A DNA stretch of 32,153 bases, taken from NCBI GenBank assembly GCA_003427395.1, contig BFEA01000274.1, positions 1,096,946-1,129,098 on the forward strand. Direction: 5' to 3'. Of this stretch, positions 1 through 10,644 are shown in pieces (position 1 is the stretch's first letter; each line of letters begins with the position of its first letter). The position numbers and the translations under genes were made by a program. Origin of the DNA: Chara braunii. Lineage: Eukaryota > Streptophyta > Charophyceae > Charales > Characeae. The notes beneath the pieces are model-generated. The model did no database searches. It was not told the DNA's origin and saw only the letters and a program-made list of their open reading frames with translations.

Positions 1-300
1 TGTGTTTATCTCTCCCTGTGCGATGCGGTACTCCTATCCTCTCCCCTTTCCTTCTGTGAGTGTATGGGCATGTGCAGAAGTCCATGTGAGTGAGTGTTGG
101 CCTTCAGGCAACGAACAACCAGAATCATAACACGCTCCCCGGAATGGATATGGAGCCAGGGCCGTAAGGTCCTATTTTTCAGAAAAATAAAATAACTGAG
201 TTGCAGAGAAGAGTTGCTCGAAGTTGATTGAACTTGATTCCTTGCATTGACAAATACAGGCAATTAAATGGATGGAAATAAGAGAATGGGGAGCAGGAAC

Positions 301-490
301 CTGCCTGTGGATTAAATCGGTGTGCTGATGTGGCAGTTGGGAGGGACTGCCAGACCTCCCACAGCCTGTCAATATTGGAGTGGTGCACATAAAACACAGG
401 ATCTCTGCTTGCTGTCCCAAGGTCTCCCATGTCATGATAAGGGAAGAACTGCACACCTACAGAAACGTGCACAGCCCCATGTGGGCCAAA
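301..490 (-). CDS. PPO: Polyphenol oxidase, exon with CuB copper site
   Basis: This exon encodes the CuB half of the same polyphenol oxidase. It begins FGPHGAVHVSVG, giving the first two CuB histidines at the usual four-residue spacing. DMGDLGTASRDPVFYVHH follows, with the third histidine in the HH pair, then SNIDRLWEVW, the conserved helix after CuB. The acceptor is cctcttgcatcccag immediately before TTT GGC, phase 0, matching the end of the linker exon. The 3' boundary is less certain: the best donor I see is GCAG followed by gttcct at about 300, beyond which the reading frame loses family resemblance. The C-terminal DWL and KFDV domains of plant PPOs must lie beyond the left edge or in exons I could not identify. 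All three CuB histidines are present, so this copy shows no sign of being a pseudogene. Confidence 0.88.
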
Positions 491-1199
491 CTGGGATGCA
501 AGAGGCACACAAAAAAATCGTCAACAGGTCGAAAACGAGAAAAGAAAAGAGCAGGCAGATCTCACATCCAAGATAAATGTTAAAAAACTTCAAAAAAGAT
601 AAAAAGAAAAGCTAATTTTTTCAATGAATCCATTCTTAGAAGCTCACAATAACATCACCCTGCATGAATCTCACGACGCTTAAGGATTGGCAATCTTGAC
701 AAGATAGCAAGTGAGCCAGCGTTCACACAAAGGTCCTGGAAAAGAAGAATAAGAGGAAGATAGTCTCTGATCATAGTCAATGGATGCAATGTCTTGTCTT
801 GCGTTCTCCCTTCTACCTCCACGCTTCTTTCCTCTCTTTTCACCAACCCACCATAGTCAACCTATCCCTCTATTGACGATGCAAACGGTAGGTCTCTCAA
901 GAACTCCTTTCCAGTTGGTAAAGTCACTGTCTCCAACGCAGTATCAAACACGCGGAAGGACAACACCAGTCCAAGCAACTCTGGCCTTCAGAAGTGAAGC
1001 ACCGTCTTTCCTACACGGCAACGCCACCAGGTAATTCCAGGTGAGCCTCTCACTCTTTCACCTTTCTCCGCTTTGCACAGAATGTAATCGTCCCTCACAC
1101 CTCACTCTCTCTTTCTCACGCTAAGCTTTGGTGCAGGGCACCTTCTATTCTAGCTATGGCTACTACAGCTATCACTCTCACTCTCACTCTCACTCTTTG

Positions 1200-1805
1200 T
1201 CTGCCTTCTTCCAACACTCTGACAGCAGTGCTTAATCTGCTGATGGGCCTCCTCATAGGTGCAGCTAAAGATGAGGATGTCATTACGATCACAAGAGAAA
1301 TGATTCATGCAAGACCAAACAGCATGACGAGGAACTCGTAGTGGCCATGGTGGCAACGAGAAGTAGTCTTACGGGTTGCTGAGATCTGGATCTAATGAAA
1401 GCCACTGTGAGGGCAACCTTCGTGAAATACTGGGCCCCACAGAGGCCATCACGAAACCTCGGAAATCCTAGGCATAAGGTACTGGTTCTTGGTCATGACC
1501 CAGTTTAAGGCACGGTAGTCTACGCAAGTGTAATTCCCTGGCTCCTTGTTTCCCAACGAAGATGCAACTCGTACCAAAGGGTGAAGTGCTAGGTCGAACG
1601 AATCCTTTCTTAAGGACTTCCTTGAGTTTGCGATTCATCTCTTTGGCCTCGGCGAAAAGAGCTGGTTGGGAGGGCAAAAAGGAGTGTGTGAGGGCTCCAA
1701 GTCACTTGCATGGGAAACACTCTAGTCAGTAGAGACGCTGGTGGGCAAGGAGTCGAGAAAGACGTCCTCAAACTTATCTAGTAACGATGCAGTGTCGGAA
1801 TCGGA
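1200..1805 (-). pseudogene. Decayed Ty3/gypsy reverse transcriptase
   Basis: This is a remnant of a Ty3/gypsy LTR-retrotransposon pol gene inside the large PPO intron. Reading down the minus strand, recognisable blocks occur in the correct family order. First comes the linker LLDKFEDVFLDSLP (about 1790-1742). Next is EMNRKLKEVLKKGFVRPST (about 1645-1590), the start of the palm/finger region, then VDYRALN (about 1524-1503) and GAQYFTK. HGHYEFLVM follows (about 1349-1323), and finally NDILIFS (about 1284-1264), which occupies the catalytic Y-x-D-D position with the first aspartate changed to asparagine. The blocks fall in several frames with at least four frameshifts and several stops, so it cannot encode a working polymerase. 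Similarity ends near 1205 in a GAGAGT-type simple repeat. No protease, RNase H or integrase belonging to this copy was identified. Confidence 0.87.
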
Positions 1806-3429
1806 GGTAGGAGGTTGATCCGATTTGCCCCAAGAGAGGTGATCTTCTGGACGCTCAAGGTTGATGGGATCGTGAAGAAAGCGAAGTCTAGGTTGAGCTC
1901 AAGCATAGTGGAGCAACAGATGGTGGGTATATGATCAGCGAAGAAGGGCTCGACGTCAAGAGGAGACCAGGCACACAAGTGGGCAATGCCAAGAGATCTA
2001 ATGGCAGAGGTGATCTCTGCAGCAACGGAGTATCCGGCAGACAGCGGCAGGTCACTGCCAATAAGAGGTGGACCCCATTGCTTGGCAGTTTCTTGGCAGC
2101 AGGGAAGTGTCTGGAGACCCGAATCCTTACCGCCAGTGATGGGCAAGAGGAAATGGGCACACACAGCGACAAGAATTTTCGGCAGACCCGCCGCTGTTTG
2201 TTACGCGGTCAGGAAAACTTGCCCTAAATGGGGGGGCAAGTCGACCTCCGCTTTGCTCGCTCCTCATCCAATCCCTGAACCTCCTTTCCATATGCAATGG
2301 CTAAACTGGAGGGTTGCGCTCCTGCCCCCCCCCCCCCCCCCCCCCCCTCCCCCTCCAACTTTCACGATGCCCATGACCGACGGAAATGGACAAACACAAC
2401 AGAGTGAAAGCGTATGACCGATAGTTTCAGAGCATTTTGGCTGTGCGCTGCAGAAGTATGTGGAGTCTCAAAAACTGCTTTCCAAAATTCCAAGTCTTTC
2501 CACCAAGCCTGTGGGATCCGGGCCGGTCTGAGATCCGTAATTCCAGGACAACCGTACGGGGCTTAAAGCACCAAGTACACCACACATCGGCCAGCGGGAG
2601 TCAGCATGAAACCCACATCACTTCGGAGGCCGTCGATTTTTTTTCCAACGGACCCCCACGCCGTGTGACCCCTCCGAGTTTTGCTGGTGGTGACAAAAAC
2701 TTTCTGCAAGGCTGGGGCCGTGTACTCGCGGTTTAAGTGGACAAGGGCTGAGAAGTGGAAGGTTCGGAAGCAGCGGTGGTGGAATGCGGGTTGGCCAGCC
2801 CAACTTTGGGTCTAGCAATGAACCATCCTGCATTTGAGAAATCGCCTGTTGGTGCCCGAGTTGTCTGTACCTAAAGCAATCTCGTTGCTCGAAAAGTTGG
2901 GTTCCCGCTATGCCGGTCAATTCGGACAGCCTATTTGTGTGGGATGAGGTAGAGGGACAGACGCTTCCTCCTCCTATACGTGTTGAGAAGGTGAATGATG
3001 TTGTTTTCCCCTGGTTAACATGGTCACGTATGTATTCACCTCATTTTGAGCTCTTGTGGTCACAGGTGTTATTGGGAGAGAGGAGGCTGAAAGAGGAAGG
3101 GACATTTGGAACGATGTTGTGGTGGAATTTTGGTTTTTGGCGGGACGGCTGGATGCCCTGCTGCGTGAGATGGTGATCTTGATAGATGGCACCGAGGAGT
3201 GAAGAAGGTCCATGAGAGGCTTGAGGCTCGTAAATGAGGGTGGCTGCAACCTCCAAAAGCGGTACCCCCCCTTGTAATCCCTTTTTTTTTCTTTTTTTTT
3301 TCTTTTTTTTAATACGGGCCCAGTGCCCAAGGCTGATATTACCAATAAGAAGATTGAGGCCGGGGTCCTCACAGTCTACCCGGAGTGTCCGAACAGAACA
3401 TGCCAAGAGCCGGGCTCAGCATCCCTCAA

Positions 3430-3491
<62 letters not shown>

Positions 3492-3590
3492 ACTGATGAT
3501 GAATTCTATGTAAAACTATGAGATAATCATACCAATGATGATGATGCTGAAGATGATGATGATTAGTATAGAAAATTATAAAAGACTATG
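1806..3590. repeat. Intronic non-coding stretch with C, T and TGA runs
   Basis: I recognise no gene here. It holds a 23-base C homopolymer (2325-2347), an interrupted T-rich run (about 3283-3310) and a perfect (TGA)20 array (3431-3490). Open frames overlapping these arrays are translations of simple sequence (poly-Pro, poly-Asp). The part next to 1806 may be upstream pol sequence of the Ty3 remnant, but no protease motif could be read. Confidence 0.7.
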
Positions 3591-3597
3591 CTATATC

Positions 3598-4370
3598 AGC
3601 AATTCTGGTCTCCTAATCCTGGAACAACTCCTAGCCCTCCCTGTAGCAAGACATTACATTTCAGAGACAATGCCATCCTTACCAACGTCAATCATAGCTG
3701 CCTGTTCTCGCCACCTTGACTATCCCTGGACCCATAGGTTGTCAAGGCAGCCCCCCCCGGTACGCCGCTGGATTGCCTTCCTCCCTCAGCTAATCCCCAG
3801 ATCTCTCTACAAGGCCTCACACTCCTGCCATTGCAGGTTACAGGGCAACACCCCAGCTCCGGCCACCGTCGTTCTGGCATCGGCAAACCAGGGGCACAGA
3901 ACAAAGCAACTCTGCAGATATCAGTCTAGATTCGATCATCTCTGAAATCTTATAATCCCGAATGAGGAAGAATGCCAGATGCCACCAAGAGTTACAGAAC
4001 ACCAGAAACTTTTTTTTTTTTTTGGAAGTCCAAGAGAAGCTATGAGCTACACCAGCAACACCTGTCCTCTCAATCCATAAGCAACTCTCAGCCTCCCCTG
4101 TATCAGACACAGCACTTTCCAAAGCAATATCTACCTAGCCAAAAACCAGCTATAGCTGTCGTGCTCTCCCTGCCAAGACAAAACCCCGACCCCTTAGGTT
4201 TATCATGACAGTCTTCCCCAGTCCACCACTGGATTGCCTTTCTCCCTCGACGAATCCCCAGATCTCTCTACCAGGCCTCACGCTCCTGCTACAAACAGGT
4301 TACAGGGCTACGCCCCAGCACCGGCCAGCGTCGTTCTAGCGTCGGTAAACCAAGAGAAAAAGCACAACAC
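3598..4370. repeat. Two diverged copies of a ~310-bp sequence, ~460 bp apart
   Basis: Positions about 3598-3905 and 4057-4370 are diverged copies in the same orientation. Shared stretches include AATCCCCAGATCTCTCTAC, AGGTTACAGGGC and GTCGTTCTGGCATCGG/GTCGTTCTAGCGTCGG. They are separated by about 150 bp that includes a T run (about 4010-4023). The family is not recognised. Confidence 0.7.
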
Positions 4371-5006
4371 AGCTGTGCCAGGCGTCGGCCAGGCTTCTAC
4401 TACCTCTAAAATACTGTGTCCGAANTAGAAAGAAACTAAGATATCNCCAGGAAAGAAAAAACAGATGAAAACTGACATGACATAGTGTTGGTGATCAGTT
4501 CGAAACTATACACACTTGTCCTGGATCTTTAAAGACAGTCGTCTGTCTCCCANTCCCGTACATAGCACTAGAAGTTAAACTTGGAAACGATTGAAGAAAT
4601 CTCCTCCCCCCCCTCACCTTCCCCATCCCCCTTGTCCCAGCGCTGCCTCTACCGAAGAGAAACACCGTGATTGCAGGCATTCTCCATTGGCGCCAGCTTG
4701 GGACAGACCCCCTCCCCCCTGTTCCTTCAAAGGCATCCAATTCCCGCCTAAAGTATGCCTTTGGCAAACCTCTACCCTAATCTGCCCCCGCTAGGATATG
4801 ATGCTGCATTGTACATCTATCCCAGCCCCAGAATAGGGCAATCCCCACACTCTGCCCCCACCCCCTTCGGGGCATTCACCCCCCACCTTGTGAGGCCCCT
4901 GCGGAGTAGAGCTCTCCCCCCCAACACCCAACCACCATCCTCCAAAAGGGAAACATCAGATCACACTGGAGGAGAAAACAGAATTTAGGCTCCCTTTGAG
5001 GGAAAA

Positions 5007-5059
<53 letters not shown>

Positions 5060-5068
5060 AAAAAAAAA
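4371..5068. repeat. C-rich stretch followed by a poly-A tract
   Basis: No gene is seen. The plus strand is strongly C-rich from about 4600 to 4930, and an interrupted A run of about 66 bases ends the segment (5003-5068). Isolated single Ns occur at about 4425, 4446 and 4553. The poly-A could be the tail of a retroposed sequence, but no target-site duplication was found. Confidence 0.5.
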
Positions 5069-5092
5069 GGACACGAGGCATTTAGATCTCCG

Positions 5093-5225
5093 GATTAAAT
5101 TCAAGGATGCTAAAATTGAGTGCTAATTAGACAAAGGAAAATATAAATTTCTTGATAANGATTAAATTCAAGGATGCTAAAATTGAGTGCTAATTAGACA
5201 AAGGAAAATATAAATTTCTTGATAA
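5093..5225. repeat. Exact 66-bp direct duplication around a single N
   Basis: The 66 bases at 5093-5158 recur exactly at 5160-5225, separated only by one N (5159). An identical sequence on both sides of a one-base gap is typical of two contig ends that overlapped but were not merged. Confidence 0.85.
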
Positions 5226-5439
5226 TTGATAGCGAGTAGCGAATAGCCAAAGTCGATGNAAATGAGGTAAAACAACGTATTACCGTTGTTTTTTAGATTT
5301 TTAGGTATTTNAAGAAATACCTTATAGCTATTTTTAGGTAAAAAATACCTTTTCAGTCAGTTCAGTGATACAGAGATACAGATTTCAGATANATAAGAGA
5401 AGATTAATAGGATGTATTATTAGGTTGATGAATCAGTTG

Positions 5440-5961
5440 ATTAATTAACTGATGACTCGGATGATGAATATGATGATGCATTAGTTGATGATGCAGATGA
5501 TGATTGGGTGGTGATTAATTGATTAATTGATATATAAAGATATATATAGACTAGAATTAGAAAACACTGATTAGAATCTGGAATTCGTAATGGATGGAAC
5601 AGGACAGAAAGTTCAATCAAGAAAAAACGTGAGATACTCCCCCCTCTTCCTCCCTTTCTCCCAGGAAACCTGTAGACCCATCTCTCTCACCCACAACCTC
5701 TTCCCCTTCACTCCCTCCTTGCTGCCTTCCTTCTACGTCTCCCGCCCTCTCCCACTCACTTCCCCATAACCCTCNCTCGTAGAAAACGATGAGAAGAGGA
5801 CAGAGGACGAATAGGAAGAAGGAAGTAAAGAGAAGAGCCCGAAGGGGAAGAAGGAGGAGGGAAGGGCATGAAGAGGAAGATGAATGAAAAAAAAAAGGGG
5901 ACGGGCATGGGAGAAAGTGGATGAAAAAAAGACGAATATTACCCATGACCGCCAAAATGCC

Positions 5962-6005
<44 letters not shown>

Positions 6006-6145
6006 ACCGTTGATGATACCGTTGATGATACCGTTGATGCTGATGCTGATGCTGATGACAAGACCTGCCGTTGCTGTGATTGATGCCGCTCCTGCGCACC
6101 AGACAATGGTGTCTGACAATGATGATGATGATGATGATGATGAAA
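5440..6145. repeat. GAT/ATG-rich region with compound microsatellite
   Basis: The region has imperfect GAT-rich sequence (about 5450-5500), a perfect (ATG)n array (5962-6005), three copies of a 12-bp unit TGATGATACCGT, a short GCTGAT run, and a second ATG array (about 6119-6144). It is open on both strands because the units lack stop codons. There is no evidence of protein coding. Confidence 0.8.
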
Positions 6146-6531
6146 CATGATGCCGATATTGCTGCTTCAGAAAAAGATGATGTTGAATATAACCACGTGT
6201 CACCACACTGCGAGTAGGAAGACCGTCACGAAAACCACCAGGACGCTGGAGCTGAAAAGCCCAACAAAGCAGAAGAGAACGTACCATCCCGTGAAGCAGA
6301 TTATACTCAGTCTTGATGAGGTTCCTATGCTTGAAGGTTCGCACCCTGAAACAGAAGCAACCAACCCCCCCTCTCTTCCTGCACCAGCCTGTGATGCCTG
6401 GAGATAGGCACAAAACAGCACAAAAGACTATCGCCTCTCTCTCCACTTTGACGGCTAGGAATGCCTCTGTCAAAGCTGTAGCACAGCAGAACGCAACTCC
6501 CCGCTGAAGCGTAGCAAGCACTCAACTCCCT

Positions 6532-6720
6532 CATCCCTATGATCTCAACAATCTCCCTACCCGTGCTGACGTGGCGGCACCTCGCGTCGAAACCGCCATC
6601 ATGGCGCCCCAACGCGCTTCGTTTCCCACCCTTACCAAGGAGCCCGCCGTCGCGTCAAAACGTCGGGCGGCGGAGCGCTCCCGGTAGCGCTCCACCGCCA
6701 CCCATGGAAGTCTTCTTTTT
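6532..6720. other. CpG-rich patch with a short hairpin
   Basis: This is locally CpG-dense sequence in an otherwise average region. It includes a perfect hairpin at 6672-6693 (GGAGCGCT, 6-base loop, AGCGCTCC). It lies inside the PPO intron. No gene start or promoter could be assigned. Confidence 0.4.
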
Positions 6721-7739
6721 TTTTTCTTCAATGAAAAGACTCAATGTACTCCTCACAGTCAAATGAAGACCACCAGAGATCATGGTAGCGGGTCCAGCAA
6801 TCGCCTGGTAAAAGTATTCATAGGCCTTAGGTACGTGTGGATCACCAGCTCTGCGCACCACCGAGAAGTGTGAGGTGGGAAGCTGGCAAAGTAGCAAGCA
6901 TTTTGCTCCAAGTACGGCCATTGGCTAGCCTTCCCTTGCACGCAGCTGGCTGCACAATCAATCCATCCAATGCGATGCCTGGACCTGGTCTAGTGCAAGG
7001 TGCCCATTAGTTTGGTCAGGAAAAGTGTAGCATCCTCATTTTGGTCGCCCCCCCAAAAAAAACGAGGGGGAAGGTCATTGAACTTGAATCCATGAGGTTC
7101 CATGGGGCAAAGAACAGACGTAGGGAACTTTTTGAGCGAATGCGTATTTGTAGGGATGAAGGGGTTCAGAGGGCACAAGGTGGCCGAAGGGATGGAGCGT
7201 GAAGGATTTGGGCATGGGGGGTGGCAGCAGGAGCAGTGGAGACAGCAATTGATGTGGTGGGTGGGGTTGGAGGAAGTGTGGACATGGCATGCTCATGATG
7301 GGAGTTTGGGGGGGGCTGACGTGGAAGTGGAAGTAGGTCAGGTGGTAGATCGTGGGAGTGACGTCTGGGAGAGGTAAAGAGCGACGTTGTGTGGGCAAGT
7401 AGATGTGTGCAGAGTTGTGGATGAGGAAGATGGGGCAGTAGACGAGGGGAAAGAGATGACTGGGCTTACTTCTGGCAGCTGTGGCCTTGATGATGTTGCC
7501 GATAGATGGCAGTGAAGGTGGCGTGGATCATGTCGTCGATGACGTACATGATGATGATGATGAGGATGATGAGGACGATGATGATGATGATGATGATGAC
7601 CAGAAGCTATGTGATTGAAGGCCATCACTTTCAAGCTTGGAGATGACCTTAGAAAGGAAGGAATAAGAAGTTTGGAGGACTACCTCCCACCATGATAGAA
7701 ATTTCACATTTGCTTCCTGCAGTTTTTGAGAACTACCGA
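6721..7739. repeat. Intronic non-coding stretch with ATG/GAT array
   Basis: No recognisable gene. It contains an interrupted ATG/GAT array (about 7549-7599) and a T run near 6717-6727. Confidence 0.6.
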
Positions 7740-7830
7740 CTTCACCCGAGTATAACATACAATCGCGGTATTTAGACTTGAAGTTGCACCAAATACGGCT
7801 CTAATGACGTTACGCTCTATTTGGGGGAAG
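7740..7830. mobile_element. Foldback (MITE-like) element, copy 1
   Basis: A 91-bp unit starts CTTCACCCGAGTATAAC and ends with its imperfect reverse complement (CTATTTGGGGGAAG). Its middle reads TTGAAGTTGCACCAAATACG and is shared with the copy at 10523-10644. The terminal inverted similarity may extend a further ~20 bp outward on each side. No coding capacity. The element family is not recognised. Confidence 0.55.
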
Positions 7831-8069
7831 ACGGAAACTTTTCCAACTACCCCTTTTACCAGAGGTTATCCACATTCTCAGTTGGCCAATTGGACTGACA
7901 ATCCGACAGCCGTAGATTGCTTCGTGCTATTTGCAGGGGTTGGCTGGATTTTTAAGATAGAGTTGTTTAAAGTTTTTTTATAACCAAAAGACTTATGAAA
8001 AACTAGAAGAGTAAGCAGAGTCTCAAAGTCTGGGCTATGGTTTCATGGGGAAAAGGATGCAAATCAGAC

Positions 8070-8189
8070 CTCAAAAACACCGGAATTGAGGACGATATCA
8101 TCCTCGCGAACGCCTGGTATAAGCATTTGTTGTTCATATGAGGGGCCTCCCATGAATAATGCTGCACTCTCTGCATGAACAAGTGTACT
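8070..8189 (-). CDS. PPO: Probable polyphenol oxidase linker exon between CuA and CuB
   Basis: This small exon candidate lies between the CuA and CuB exons on the same strand. It encodes 40 residues containing LFMGGPSYEQQMLIPG and ending GVFE. Plant PPOs carry an LF(F/M)G-x-x-Y-R-x-G-D-x-x-x-P-G segment here, then a G-x-x-E that leads directly into the P-H-G-x-V-H of CuB. Joining this exon to the next one gives GVFE then FGPHGAVH, which fits that pattern. The acceptor follows a pyrimidine-rich stretch (ttgtccctttccattaag) and the donor is GAG followed by gtctga. With these sites the exon is 120 bp, phase 0 at both ends, and compatible with both neighbours. The acceptor is not ideal, since an alternative AG lies 24 bases downstream, and the exon is short, so the match is suggestive rather than decisive. 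Confidence 0.6.
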
Positions 8190-8224
8190 CTTAATGGAAA
8201 GGGACAACGGCACACCATTGCAAC

Positions 8225-9780
8225 ACTAGATTAGAAGATGAGAAGTTGAGAACGCATCAAAATATCTTTTTTTTTTTTTTTTTGCCCCCCGAACACATCC
8301 CGATGTCCATCCGCCGTCCCAGGTATCCCATGGGCGGTGTTACCCGTGTACGACACACCTTGGGAAGGCTCCAATTTGCTCATGGGGAGCAGCATGTGGT
8401 GGGAATTGGGCCCAGTGTCCCATAAAGCATTTGTACATCACGTAAGAGTTCAAGCAAAAGGAGCAATTGCAGCATTGATTGCCCTGATGAAATTCAGGGG
8501 ATTGACTGCCAGTGCGCTCTGAGGAAAACAGAAAAACCCTGCCTCTTCAGGCTTCTAAACGGCGGCCAGATCGGGAAAGGAATATCTAGCAAGGCTTTCT
8601 GTCCTACAATTACGCTGCTCACCCTCTTCCGTACAAGCCCAGATCTACCAAACAATTATCCCCAAGGAGGGAAGAGGTCTGGAAATTCTGACGCCGATCA
8701 CAGAGGAAATGAAGCATCCCTTTCTGTGGAGGACAGAACGCATCAAGATCATGTGCATTCGCTCAATGAAGGGGTTAGTGTCACTGAAACTGTTTTGAAG
8801 ATTGAAAATTGAATTGGTATTTATGGGGCCCGCGGGACAGAGAAATCGTTATTAATACAATCGGGAACATTGTGCCTTGTGAGTCGGGACTAATCATTTG
8901 AGTATTAATGGGGTTTTCCAGGCCCTTGTCATGCCCTAATGCCTTCTTTCTCCTTGCACAAACAATTGCACTTGCAGTGAGTGTGATCCAATTGCCTAGT
9001 GCACTTTTGGTCAGATGTACCGCAGATATCCGAATGTTGCCTCCATGGTCCATAATACTCCATATCCCTACGGCCTAAAAATACATAACCATAAATCCTT
9101 GGGCGAATATTCCTGCCCTCCCTCTCCAACCCCATCTTTTACTAGCTCTCAAAACTACCCCATTTCCCCTATCGAGGCTTTTTTTTTGTTGTTGTTGTAA
9201 CCCCCTTCAGAAGACCCTCCTCCACCCTTCCTCTGATCAATTACCCTGGTGCATCCCCACCCCGTCTGTCCTGCCTTAGTGTGGACCACCCAGGACCATC
9301 ACCGATCACCAACTGGCTAGGTGACCTGACACAGACAGCGGTTGCAGGCACCCGGGCTGAGCAGGGGCGCCCCTACTTCCCCACTCAGCCCTGGTTGAAG
9401 TGGACGCCGTGCAAGTCCTGTTACACGAATACTTCGGGAGCTAGGTGTGAACGTGCGACTACAGGCCTTCCCTAAGGGGGTTCAGCTCATCCCTTTTGAG
9501 AAAGTTTTCAACCTTTGTTCCAAAAGGTTCTCCCCAACCCCTCCTCCCCTCCCACCTGAAAACCAATAAGGCCATCAGTCTCCCGTCTCCAAGGGTACGG
9601 ACTCTACGGAGTATTTACCATCCAAAGGAAGTCCTGATCAACCTTGACACAAGTTCATGCATCCTCCACTTATGCTTTCAAGTTCCACAAGTTCAGCGTA
9701 TGTTGTGGTCAAACCCGTTATGACGGTAAGGCTCATGTATGTGTGTCACCTGTAAGTTTTGCTCAGAAGCGCAAATTCCC
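8225..9780. other. Intronic stretch without recognised features
   Basis: Apart from a T run (about 8265-8283) and a short TTG run near 9188, I see no gene, RNA or named repeat here. Confidence 0.5.
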
Positions 9781-9783
9781 TAG

Positions 9784-9850
9784 TGCATTCTAGCTCAGTT
9801 GGCTTTGCACGCAAGTAGCATTCAAGAGGTCATGGGTTCAATGAACTTCA
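9784..9850 (+). repeat. tRNA-like sequence (degenerate tRNA or SINE head)
   Basis: TAGCTCAGTTGG (9791-9802) matches the RNA polymerase III A box. GGTTCAATGAA (9835-9845) resembles the B box, 32 bases later. GAGGTCATGGGTTCAA resembles a tRNA variable loop and T arm. The D-arm 3' side and the T-arm 3' side do not pair well and no clean acceptor stem forms, so this is a decayed tRNA or the head of a tRNA-derived SINE rather than a functional tRNA gene. Confidence 0.45.
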
Positions 9851-9933
9851 ATCCGCCATCGCCCTCTGTGGTGTGCTTGGTGTTCACCCGCCAAGATAGC
9901 TGGCTTGCTCTTGCTCCCCCCTGTCTGGTCTCC

Positions 9934-10531
9934 GTAGATCCTACCTACACTAGGGGTTAGACTCGGATGTCTGCCTCTACTACCGGTAGTTGCTCCCCCT
10001 GCGGGTTTTGCCAGGTAGTTAGGTAGTGAGAGGTATACTTCGAGAGAAGAATATCGCTTGTTCTTTTTTTTTTTTTTTTTTTTTGAAAAGAAAAGAAACG
10101 TTGAGTAGTTTTTCCATAACCTCCATCAACCAGCCAAATAGGTTGAAATAGCGGATGACACTCAAACACAGGCAAACAAAAGATCACACGTAGCGTGACA
10201 AAAGCCATTGGAAAACTACCATCTTCACCCGTAGATCCTACCTACACTAGGGGTTAGACTCGGATGTCTGCCTCTACTACCGGTAGTTGCTCCCCCTGCG
10301 GGTTTTGCCAGGTAGTTAGGTAGTGAGAGGTATACTTCGAGAGAAGAATATCGCTTGTTCTTTTTTTTTTTTTTTTTTTTTTACGAAAAGAAAACAAACG
10401 TTGAGTAATTTTTCCATAACCTCCATCAACCAGCCAAATAGGTTGAAATAGCGGATGACACTCAAACACAGGCAAACAAAAGATCACACATAGCGTGACA
10501 AAAGCCATTGGAAAACTACCATCTTCACCCG
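9934..10531. repeat. 297-bp tandem duplication
   Basis: The sequence starting GTAGATCCTACCTACACTAG at 9934 repeats at 10231 and runs to about 10531. Differences are few: poly-T length, a small change after the T run, and isolated substitutions such as cacgtag/cacatag. Each copy contains a T run (about 10063-10083 and 10361-10382). The second copy runs directly into foldback element copy 2, so the duplication breakpoint lies in that element's terminal repeat. Confidence 0.9.
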
Positions 10532-10644
10532 AATAGAATGCCCGGTAATTATCTGGGCTGAAAGTTGTGCCAAATATCACTGTATCTGGGCTGAAAGTTG
10601 TGCCAAATACAGCTATAATGACCGGGTGTTATATTCGTGTGAAG
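10523..10644. mobile_element. Foldback (MITE-like) element, copy 2
   Basis: A 122-bp unit has imperfect terminal inverted repeats: CTTCACCCGAATAGAATGCC on the left and the reverse complement of CTTCACACGAATATAACACC on the right. Its core, TGAAAGTTGTGCCAAATACAG, matches the copy at 7740-7830. An internal 33-bp piece beginning TATCTGGGCTG is tandemly doubled (10550 and 10583), which accounts for the greater length. Confidence 0.6.

Noticed and set aside
172-263. Possible PPO DWL-domain exon left of the CuB exon (frames with FYFSEK and KNRTLRPW)
   Set aside because: The resemblance to the F-x-FYDE motif needs a frameshift and crosses a stop, and no splice sites keep the phase.
3234-3521. ORF ending in poly-aspartate
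   Set aside because: It is a translation of a T run and the (TGA)n microsatellite.
6655-6921. Minus-strand frame with YEYFYQAIAG as an alternative PPO exon
   Set aside because: No PPO motif is conserved. The slight similarity to the 8070-8189 region covers only about 25 bases and is out of frame.
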